Source: a virus. From it: a stretch of 27,279 nucleotides of DNA. The stretch spans positions 1 to 27,279 of IMG/VR virus record IMGVR_UViG_3300035670_001061. The stretch is one strand, 5' to 3'. Position numbers and translations under genes: made by a program. The notes beneath the pieces were generated by a model that made no database searches, had not been told where the DNA came from, and saw only the letters and a list, made by a program, of their open reading frames with translations. Below are positions 1 through 6,845 of this stretch, in pieces. Position 1 is the first letter of the stretch. The number at the start of each line of letters is the position of its first letter.

Positions 1-394
1 TTTTGATCGCCCGCTCGCCGAACCAGAACATGAGCACGATCAGGTTGACGCTGTAGAGCACCTGGATTTTCGGCTCCGACCACTCCGCGACGCTGGCGAA
101 GAACTGCCAATCCCACCAGGCCGTCGCTAGGGTAAAGATCGGTCGGATAAGGCCGCGCACCATGAGGATCAGCGGGCCGAAAAAGCGAACGTCCTTGTAG
201 TCTTTTGCCTCGCCCTCGTAGGAAATCACGAAAGAGCGGAAGTCGCTGTTCTCCGTTCTGGCCTCAGTTAGAACATGTTTCTCGAAGTCCAGCTCGATGG
301 ACTTCAGCGTCCCCTCGTCTACCTTGTCCCTGACGAATTTGTTCAGCCCGGTTCTGACGAGATCGATTACGGCGGTGATCGGGTCTACTGCCAT
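1..394 (-). CDS. Putative 3TM holin (GTA-type), C-terminus cut by window edge
   Basis: The frame opens at an ATG 5 bases inside the 3' end of the amidase gene, behind an AAAGGATAGGGGC leader that supplies a Shine-Dalgarno. It stays open to the window edge, giving about 131 residues. The first ~60 residues are charged and amphipathic. Hydrophobic stretches follow around GPLILMVRGLIRPIFTLATAWW and YSVNLIVLMFWF. This layout resembles the GTA_holin_3TM family (PF11351), small inner-membrane proteins of gene transfer agents and phages that let endolysin reach the cell wall. Position directly after an amidase supports a lysis role. The third membrane segment would lie outside the window, so holin identity is inferred from topology and context rather than a full-length match. 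Confidence 0.55.
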   Translation of the reverse strand, partial: MAVDPITAVIDLVRTGLNKFVRDKVDEGTLKSIELDFEKHVLTEARTENSDFRSFVISYEGEAKDYKDVRFFGPLILMVRGLIRPIFTLATAWWDWQFFASVAEWSEPKIQVLYSVNLIVLMFWFGERAIK

Positions 395-398
395 GCCC

Positions 399-821
399 CT
401 ATCCTTTCATGACATCTGCCCGGAACGCCGTCATATCGAACAGTGTTCCCGGGCAGGTCTTCGGCGCGAAATTGCGATGTCCGTAAATGTTTTCCGGCTG
501 TATCTTATAGACCGCGGAGAGCCAGCGCACCAGATCGACGGCGGCCCGCCACTGCTCCCTCGGCGGCGCCAGCACATCGAAGTTGCCGACGAGGCATATC
601 CCCAGGCTGTCGTGATTGTAGCCCTGTGTGTGCGCTCCAATGCTGCCCGGCATGCGGCCGAGAAGGGTTTCGTAGCGGCCGCCGATCTTTTCGATGCCGA
701 AGTGGTAGCCGATGTCGCGCCAGCCCATCGTCTCTACGTGGTATCTGCGGATAGCCCCCCAGGAGACTGTTTCGCCGTCTTCGGTCAGGGAGTGGTGCAG
801 GATGATGCGTTTTGGCTCCAT
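399..821 (-). CDS. Endolysin, N-acetylmuramoyl-L-alanine amidase (Amidase_2/PGRP fold)
   Basis: A 140-residue protein that should cleave the MurNAc-L-Ala bond of peptidoglycan at lysis. The chosen ATG sits in a TGATG junction with the upstream gene; a longer frame reaching 956 only reads that gene out of frame. The T7 lysozyme/PGRP zinc site is recognisable: His9 in ILHHS, His115 in YGHRN and Cys123 in KTCPG. Tyr39 in the DIGYHF motif and Lys121 match the expected catalytic Tyr and Lys. SIGAHTQGYNHDSLGICLVGNF is the conserved core strand region. No signal peptide or SAR segment is visible, so export should depend on the neighbouring holin. The length equals a catalytic domain with no separate cell-wall-binding domain. 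Confidence 0.93.
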   Translation of the reverse strand: MEPKRIILHHSLTEDGETVSWGAIRRYHVETMGWRDIGYHFGIEKIGGRYETLLGRMPGSIGAHTQGYNHDSLGICLVGNFDVLAPPREQWRAAVDLVRWLSAVYKIQPENIYGHRNFAPKTCPGTLFDMTAFRADVMKG

Positions 822-1099
822 CAGCGGTGTTCCTGTTCTATGCGCCGGTCTATCTTGGCTTCGATCCGGATCATATGGTCTTCCATGCGTTTCATCCAGC
901 CGGTCAGGCTGTCGATACGAACCGGCATCGGGCATAGGTCTCGGCGATGGTCGCACTCGTCTTCGCTGAGCTTCTCCGATAGTGAGTCTTCGACGATGGA
1001 CAACCTGCGGTGGAGAGAGTAATTCATCGCCTTGTTGATCCCGAATATCCCAAGGGCCACGGCCACGATCTTGCTCATGTTTTCAAGCCAGTCGTTCAT
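821..1099 (-). CDS. Small TM/coiled-coil protein in lysis cassette (i-spanin candidate)
   Basis: A 92-residue protein not matched to a named family. Residues ~8-25 (MSKIVAVALGIFGINKAM) form one likely membrane segment. The rest is soluble and charged, ending in a helix with heptad character (WMKRMEDHMIRIEAKIDRRIEQ). A short N-terminus, one TM helix and a coiled coil are the topology of inner-membrane spanins (Rz-like), and the gene abuts the amidase by a TGATG junction. Two cysteines (DECDHRRDLC) might form a disulfide. No overlapping o-spanin lipoprotein was found, so a spanin role is a guess. Other possibilities are an antiholin or an anchoring protein. Confidence 0.7.
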   Translation of the reverse strand: MNDWLENMSKIVAVALGIFGINKAMNYSLHRRLSIVEDSLSEKLSEDECDHRRDLCPMPVRIDSLTGWMKRMEDHMIRIEAKIDRRIEQEHR

Positions 1100-1105
1100 G
1101 CGCGG

Positions 1106-4100
1106 TTACTTCCGTCTCGGTTTAAGGGTGATGACCACATTGCCCGTGCCATTGTCCGTTACATTGACCGTCTGCCAGGGCCGCTTGTAGATCGTGCAAT
1201 TATCTCCGTTGAGCGTGATGTTGTAGGTGCCGGAGGCGAACAGGTTGAATACCAGGTTATCCGCAGAAGCGCTGATGGTATCCGCGCCGGTCAGGTAGAA
1301 CGTATCATAGGCCACGATAGTTGCGGGCGGGTCCGCGTCCCAATCTGCCACCCACCAGGCCGATTCGTTGATGGTAGGGTTTTTCGGTATGGCGATATCC
1401 ACGCTTCCCGTCCCGCCGATATCGGTTCGGGGGAGCGCCTTGTTATCGCACAGGTCGTTGGCGTCGGAGTCCTCGAACACCGCGCTGTTGCAATCGAGCG
1501 CATTGACCGATGGAAAGCTGAGATCCGTGGTCCTGTCGCCGGCAACAGCAGGCGGGTCGTACCGGAACACCATGAAGTATCTGCTGCTCGTTTCCAGGTA
1601 TCGGTGGAAGTAGGCGTACTCTACGCGGCTGTCCGGCCCGGTGATGGTCAGGAACGCTTCTTCCGGGTTCAACGTCGGGTTGACCTCGCGGTTCAGTTCA
1701 AGCCCGATATACCGCCGGGTGCTGTCGGTGATCGTAACCGACGGGTTGTCGAGGATACTGGGCGTTCCGTCCGGGTCAACGATCATGACTATATCATCCA
1801 CGCCGACCGCCGCGTTCTCGTACCCGTACTGATCGGAAAAAATCAGGTCGATGTCATCGGAGGAGAGTACCGCGTCAACGAAGGCGATCTCGTCCAGTTC
1901 CCCGAGATGGTACACGCCCCCGGTCCTCGCCCCTATGGTCAGGTCGGCGTCGGAGAGATATATTCCCGCAGCGTTGCCAGTGCCCGTTGCGGCGGAACCG
2001 ACCTCCGTGCTCGTATCGAGGTTGAAGACACGGATTTCCCAGGCCTTGGCCCCGAGGCCGTTTACCGTACCGGCCGTGTTATTGTACCTGTACGACCACG
2101 CATAGTTGACCCCGGCCGATAGCGCGGAAGCATGATCGAAGGTCTGCGTGTTGCCGCTGGTCCCGTCAGTATGGTTTTGGTATACACGGAGGATATCGCC
2201 GCCGCCGTGCGAAAGCTGCATGCCCACCGAGCGCTTGTCCCCGGTCGGATTGTACTTGGCCCAAATGTATCCATCCTGAAGCGAGGCGTCAAAGCGGGCC
2301 TTGCCGACTACGGTGAAGCTCGTCGCGCCGCCGGAAGACTTTAACGGGAACCCCGCCGCAAGGGCGGCATCGGTCCGCGAAGCGTACTGACTGGACCCAT
2401 TGAGAGACAGTGAATAGCTTCCCTCTATTTCCGTCGAGCTGTCATACGTGGGCGATCCGCTCCCGGTCAGGTCTTCAGACGCCTGGCTGTCTTCGAGGTT
2501 ATTTTCGAAGCGGTATACTGCCATGACATCGGTATTGCCGGAAAAGTCGTTGCCGGTGCCACCAACCCCCTCGTAGGTGTATGTTTTTATATGCAGCGCT
2601 GATGAATTGTCGGTATTGGTCCAACTGCCGCCGGACTGCCTACGCATAACACGCTGTGTATCAGTACTGTCATAACGGAGGGAAATATAATTCGATGCGT
2701 CATATTCTGAGGCGACAATCACCACCCAATAACCAGTAGCGGAAGTAGTGATAGCGGCGAAGTTAAAGACCATCTCCGAGTCCGCCGAAAGGGTTGTGGC
2801 GTCTACGGTGTTTGTCGAATCGCTTCCGGTCTGCGCGTTGGGAGTGTCTGTGCTCGCAGTGTCGCCGGTTTTTGTATATATCTTGGCCGTATATGTGGCA
2901 TCAGGGCTGCCGGTAACCGAATGCACGGTGACAACCACGCGGCGGAGATCAATTGCTGTCGCCACATAGCGCCCGGCGACTTCCATTCTATCATTTGCAG
3001 AACCAAGCGGTTGCCCGGCGTCAGCGTCTTTTGTACTCGGCAAATCCTGTTGGAGCACATAGTCTTCAGTTGGCGGTGGGTCGGGCGGGTCTGGCGGCGA
3101 CTCATCACTTCGCACAATCGCGCCAAACTCCCAATCAGTGCCATTATCCGACTGGTCCACGCGCACAACAGTTGGCGAGGCCGTGCCGATAGTAGACAGG
3201 TCCGTTCCGGTTGTAAGCAAAAGACCATATGCAGCACCAATTGTGCTATCCGTTTCGGTCTGATCAACAAGGCCCGAAGTTGCCCCTGGATAAAGCGAGG
3301 CGAATGTAGGTACCGTGGTTAAAGAAATCCATCCTGAAGTTGTCGGGAGTGGATGGGTTGAGTTCTCGTAAACATCATTAGCGTTGCTAAAGACCGTCGT
3401 TCCTGTCTCGGTATCAATGTATGCGCCGCTAACGCTTTCGCCGTAATAATAGTTCGGGCCGACAGTCCAGCCGGTCCATGATGTTGATGTGAATACTCCC
3501 ATATGCTCGCTTGTAGACGCGGCATCTGAACTAATTATTGAAGCGTTATTGGTAAAAATTAAATCGTTAAATGTATGGCTATGCCCTATGGATATATTAG
3601 TTTGGCAATCAATAAAAGTATTATTATATACTCTTATTGAACCATAATTTGACGTCTGCGCTTGGTTCCTGATACGAATACCATAATATCCGTCAATGAC
3701 TATATTTCCATATACTTCTATGTAACATCCAGTATTTGTGCCCGCCGTGGCCTCATCATTAATAGATACGCCGGCACCAGGGGATTGATTAAAAATCACA
3801 TTGTGCCGGACGACAGTATTCCATGTACTATTAATCGTAGTGCTCGGCATGGCAATATAAAGCGCAGGAGCAGATGTGTTTGAAATAACATTGTACTCAA
3901 CAACAGCAAACCCGTTTACGCCTATCCCTTCGCCAAAAGTATCATAAATCCGGTTATATCTACACTCATGGCCTCGCGTGTAGTTGTCAAGGGTGCTGAT
4001 GTTCTGCGGCCATCCACCCGTACCCTCGTAATCGTCCACTTGATTCGCGGCGGTTATTTCGTTGCCTTCTACAACAATGGCGTTGGATGACCCTGATAAA

Positions 4101-4696
4101 TTAATAACCCCATAAATAGATATCGCCGCCTTGCCGGTGTTTTCTATCTTGCAATATTTTACAGAACCATTCCCTGTAAAGTAGTTTGGGGCCTTGCTTG
4201 TGCCCGAGAATTGTATCCCCCCTCCCCCAGTAAGCGCACCGCCCCACGTATCTTTTATGTGAAGATTGCTAATATGGACATTGGAAATATTAGCTGACGT
4301 ATAGGTCGCGTTGCCTATCGTAACAACGAACGAACCAGTATTTGATGGATAGGCATTGTTGCCGTCGATAATCGGGTTCGCGCCCGTACCGTAAGAGGTT
4401 ATAGTCACATTAGATTTGCCAACACGGATACCAACATCGCTGGTTAGTGTCCATGTGTCCCCTTTGTCCATATAGATATTCGCAGTATCCGTCCCATTGG
4501 TCATGGACGCGATCATGCTATTCATCTTGGACAGGGACTTCCACGGATTGCCTATGCTTCCATCCCCGGTCGTGTCATCCCCTGCGGCATTGCCCGCCGC
4601 ATCGTCGGAGAAATACCAGTTGTACGTCGCCCCGAACGCCGGGCTGGCGCACAGAATCAGTATGAACGCAACAAGTCTAATCATCGGCCCCGCCAT
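1106..4696 (-). CDS. Large secreted-looking beta-helix/LamG tail fibre or tailspike protein
   Basis: Up to 1196 residues. Two starts are possible: ATG at 4696, preceded by GGGGA, or ATG at 4684 inside an 8-nt overlap with the upstream stop. Both leave a Sec signal peptide (IRLVAFILILCASPAFG, then ATYNWYF). Residues ~25-510 look like a right-handed beta-helix with recurrent Asn/Ile/Gly turns (VEYNVI, VRHNVIF, VYGNIV, VYNNTF), as in pectate-lyase-like depolymerases. A proline-rich linker (PPDPPDPPPTED) and a beta domain (~545-715) follow. A LamG/concanavalin A-like domain (~725-935) starts at MAVYRFENNLEDS. The remaining ~250 residues are unrecognised beta-rich sequence. Known families suggest glycan binding or cleavage; no catalytic residues could be assigned. 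DNA for the helix part is visibly AT-richer than both ends. Confidence 0.88.
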   Translation of the reverse strand: MAGPMIRLVAFILILCASPAFGATYNWYFSDDAAGNAAGDDTTGDGSIGNPWKSLSKMNSMIASMTNGTDTANIYMDKGDTWTLTSDVGIRVGKSNVTITSYGTGANPIIDGNNAYPSNTGSFVVTIGNATYTSANISNVHISNLHIKDTWGGALTGGGGIQFSGTSKAPNYFTGNGSVKYCKIENTGKAAISIYGVINLSGSSNAIVVEGNEITAANQVDDYEGTGGWPQNISTLDNYTRGHECRYNRIYDTFGEGIGVNGFAVVEYNVISNTSAPALYIAMPSTTINSTWNTVVRHNVIFNQSPGAGVSINDEATAGTNTGCYIEVYGNIVIDGYYGIRIRNQAQTSNYGSIRVYNNTFIDCQTNISIGHSHTFNDLIFTNNASIISSDAASTSEHMGVFTSTSWTGWTVGPNYYYGESVSGAYIDTETGTTVFSNANDVYENSTHPLPTTSGWISLTTVPTFASLYPGATSGLVDQTETDSTIGAAYGLLLTTGTDLSTIGTASPTVVRVDQSDNGTDWEFGAIVRSDESPPDPPDPPPTEDYVLQQDLPSTKDADAGQPLGSANDRMEVAGRYVATAIDLRRVVVTVHSVTGSPDATYTAKIYTKTGDTASTDTPNAQTGSDSTNTVDATTLSADSEMVFNFAAITTSATGYWVVIVASEYDASNYISLRYDSTDTQRVMRRQSGGSWTNTDNSSALHIKTYTYEGVGGTGNDFSGNTDVMAVYRFENNLEDSQASEDLTGSGSPTYDSSTEIEGSYSLSLNGSSQYASRTDAALAAGFPLKSSGGATSFTVVGKARFDASLQDGYIWAKYNPTGDKRSVGMQLSHGGGDILRVYQNHTDGTSGNTQTFDHASALSAGVNYAWSYRYNNTAGTVNGLGAKAWEIRVFNLDTSTEVGSAATGTGNAAGIYLSDADLTIGARTGGVYHLGELDEIAFVDAVLSSDDIDLIFSDQYGYENAAVGVDDIVMIVDPDGTPSILDNPSVTITDSTRRYIGLELNREVNPTLNPEEAFLTITGPDSRVEYAYFHRYLETSSRYFMVFRYDPPAVAGDRTTDLSFPSVNALDCNSAVFEDSDANDLCDNKALPRTDIGGTGSVDIAIPKNPTINESAWWVADWDADPPATIVAYDTFYLTGADTISASADNLVFNLFASGTYNITLNGDNCTIYKRPWQTVNVTDNGTGNVVITLKPRRK

Positions 4697-5828
4697 CGGT
4701 AGTAGTTCCCCAAGTCATGTAACAGCGCCATTCGTAGTTGCCCGAGCGGTCCTGCACTTCGCAACGAAGATACGCCCCGGCCGCAATGTCCATCTCGTTG
4801 TCCGCGCCCACCTGCGTATCGTTCAGGTAGGGGTTTGCGCCCGATTCTTCCCAGCCTACGGACAAGGCCGACGCACTCCTGTTCTGGATCTCGAACGAGC
4901 ACTCGAACCCGGATATCTGCTCGTCGATGTCTATCTGCCCAACGCCAGCGCCGTCGTAGAATATCACATCATAGCGCATGTATGTTTCGGTGATGTCTTC
5001 CGTATCCGCGAGTTCGACCGACATTTGCGGGCGGATCACAGTAGCACCTGACAGGGTAAGCGTTCCTGTCGGCGCCCACGTCCCAGTAGTCGGCAGATCA
5101 CCCATGCCCGCAGCGGATACCACGCCCAAGGTCAGCACCGGCACGCCGCTGATGGCCGAAGTGTCGGCTCCGGCGCCTCCGACGGACGGATCGAGCAGAT
5201 TGTCATCGGTGGCGTCGCCGGCGAGGCGGTCGGGGTCGATGTCGTTCGATGTGCTCGACTCTTTTACGTCCAGCACGGCCTTGGTCGCCTTAGCACTCGG
5301 CACCGTATCATCGTTCGCGCTGGCGTCAGCCAGGTCCGAGTCGATATCGAGCGCCGTGATATTGCCCCCGGTCGCACGCCCGAGCACTTTCTGCTCTCCG
5401 ATCTCCAGCGCTGCGGGAGTATCGTCCACGGTCGCAATGATCACCGTATTCGCGTTGTAAAGCGCCGTGATGATCGGGTCGGACTCTGCCGCCGCGACGA
5501 TGTAAGGGTCCACGCGCTCCCACACGCCGGCGGTGGCGTAGTCATCCGGCCGGATGTAGCCCGGGGCGCTCTCGGCGTCCGTCGCGGTCGAGTCGAACCG
5601 ATAGAAATAGGTCGCCGTCGCGGTCATGACAATGGCGCCGTCGCCTGTGATCAGGTCGTAAGTGTTCGGGTTCCCGGCCCCGGTGATGTCCAGGGCGTCG
5701 AGCGTCCCGGCCGTGCCGCCGGTAAGCGCCGTGCAGGAGTAAATCTGATTTTTGCCGTCATCCCTCGGCGCGGCAAGCGCCGTGCCGGCGGCAAGCAAAA
5801 TGACCATCAGTATCGCAATTCGTCGCAT
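4677..5828 (-). CDS. Tail fibre-like protein with N-terminal signal peptide
   Basis: A 383-residue protein starting at the ATG 2 bases after the upstream stop. The N-terminus is a textbook Sec signal: MRR, a hydrophobic core (IAILMVILLAAG) and an Ala-X-Ala cleavage site (TALA/APRDD). The mature part begins with a domain of carbohydrate-binding character (YRFDSTATDAESAPGYIRPDDYATAGVWERVD), as seen in many phage fibres. A low-complexity Asp/Ala/Thr-rich shaft and a C-terminal beta region ending in NYEWRCYMTWG follow. Two cysteines near the C-terminus (FECSFEI, LRCEVQ) could pair if the protein is exported. Neighbours point to a distal tail or fibre role. The signal peptide is odd for a virion protein, which would normally fold in the cytoplasm. 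Function is otherwise unrecognised. Confidence 0.85.
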   Translation of the reverse strand: MRRIAILMVILLAAGTALAAPRDDGKNQIYSCTALTGGTAGTLDALDITGAGNPNTYDLITGDGAIVMTATATYFYRFDSTATDAESAPGYIRPDDYATAGVWERVDPYIVAAAESDPIITALYNANTVIIATVDDTPAALEIGEQKVLGRATGGNITALDIDSDLADASANDDTVPSAKATKAVLDVKESSTSNDIDPDRLAGDATDDNLLDPSVGGAGADTSAISGVPVLTLGVVSAAGMGDLPTTGTWAPTGTLTLSGATVIRPQMSVELADTEDITETYMRYDVIFYDGAGVGQIDIDEQISGFECSFEIQNRSASALSVGWEESGANPYLNDTQVGADNEMDIAAGAYLRCEVQDRSGNYEWRCYMTWGTTTDGGADD

Positions 5829-5830
5829 GG

Positions 5831-6586
5831 CTAATAGCTCCAATAGAAGGCGTAGCCGTAAACCCTCGGATAAGACGCGCTGGTGTCGGCCGCGATCTGC
5901 CAGAAAAGGTCTTGCCACCCTGAAAGGCTCGATACGTCCAGGCTGTAATTTAGCCAGCCGGGCGTCCCGGAAGAAGTGGTTTGCGCCGCCGTGGTCAAGC
6001 CGCCGCAGTACAGCCGGGCCCCCACCCAGCCACTCGACCCGCCACGCGCGAGCTTGATAGTGCCGTTGAGCGTCTGCGCCCCGGCCGGCAGATAGATACG
6101 GTTCCTGATGATCCCGGCATCGTCGGTATCATACGAGGCGTCGTAGTCGATCTCGATGTATTCATCATCCACCGGGCCGTAAGACGGCAGCGAGTGCAGT
6201 GTTCCGGCCTGAATCTTTGTTACCGTCACGCGGCCGTCGGCAATCGTCAGCGCACCGCTCCCGGTCACGTCGCCGGTGTGCGCCGTATGGCTCACGGTGA
6301 CATTGCCTGTGAGCAGTGTGCCCGACACCGTGACCCCGGAGCCGGCCACGACCGTTGTGTTGCAAAAGCCCGCCGTGATCAGCACCCATGCGGTATTGGC
6401 CGCATTGCGCTGGTACATGAGGCTATCGGACGTGTTGTAGTAGAGCATGCCCGCGACAGGGTTCGACGGCGCCGAAGCCCCCGAGAAGCAGCTCTTGAGC
6501 GTCGTCAGGTTGTTCTCGATGTTCTGCATATCGGTCTGCGCGACGTGGCTCGCCGCAAAGCAGTCATCGGTGAAGGTCTGCGCCAT
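5831..6586 (-). CDS. Putative tail fibre/appendage protein
   Basis: A 251-residue protein with no signal peptide. An N-terminal helical segment (HVAQTDMQNIENNLTTLKSCF) may attach to the tail tip. It is followed by the element NPVAGMLYYNTSDSLMYQRNAANTAW, common in phage fibres. A repeat-rich shaft contains HTGDVTGSGALTIADG, another frequent fibre motif. The C-terminal ~110 residues form a beta-rich domain with many aromatics (WQDLFWQIAAD, YGYAFYWSY), probably the receptor-contacting tip. The start directly abuts the preceding stop. Assignment rests on motifs and position after the J-like hub. No chaperone domain or enzyme motif is visible. Confidence 0.85.
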   Translation of the reverse strand: MAQTFTDDCFAASHVAQTDMQNIENNLTTLKSCFSGASAPSNPVAGMLYYNTSDSLMYQRNAANTAWVLITAGFCNTTVVAGSGVTVSGTLLTGNVTVSHTAHTGDVTGSGALTIADGRVTVTKIQAGTLHSLPSYGPVDDEYIEIDYDASYDTDDAGIIRNRIYLPAGAQTLNGTIKLARGGSSGWVGARLYCGGLTTAAQTTSSGTPGWLNYSLDVSSLSGWQDLFWQIAADTSASYPRVYGYAFYWSY

Positions 6587-6844
6587 TTATTTGCCCTCCT
6601 TGGCCGCAAGCTCGGCGTTGACTTCGTTCATGGCCGCCTTGGCGATGTCCCGCACGCCGGCGCCATCCTTTTCGAACTTCTCGATATGCTCCACCCTCGC
6701 CGCGAGCTTCGCCTTGAGGTCGGCGCCGTCCTTGCCCTGCACATGGATATTGCGCACGAGCCTCTGGCCATCGTAGGCCTTGTAGTAGGCGCTGATGGTG
6801 CCGTCTTCCTCATTCACCGCACTGTCGAATTGGATGTCGATCAT
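6587..6844 (-). CDS. Small conserved-looking protein between tail hub and fibre
   Basis: An 85-residue charged protein, not recognised. It opens with a short beta-rich segment (MIDIQFDSAVNEEDGTISAYYKAYDGQRLV) and continues as mostly alpha-helix (LKAKLAARVEHIEKFEKD, AMNEVNAELAAKEGK). The ATG lies 1 base after the stop of the hub gene, and its stop abuts the fibre ATG, so it is embedded in the tail-tip operon and probably translationally coupled. It could be an assembly factor or small fibre-attachment subunit, but the sequence does not decide this. Its reality is supported by tight packing and the absence of a better frame in the interval. Confidence 0.8.
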   Translation of the reverse strand: MIDIQFDSAVNEEDGTISAYYKAYDGQRLVRNIHVQGKDGADLKAKLAARVEHIEKFEKDGAGVRDIAKAAMNEVNAELAAKEGK

Positions 6845-6845
6845 G

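Noticed and set aside
1010-2122. Plus-strand open frame opposite the 3' part of the beta-helix/LamG gene
   Set aside because: No ribosome site, no recognisable domain, antisense-type composition.
5831-6586. Diversity-generating retroelement variable region at the fibre C-terminus
   Set aside because: The aromatic-rich end looked suggestive, but no template repeat or reverse transcriptase is visible in the window.
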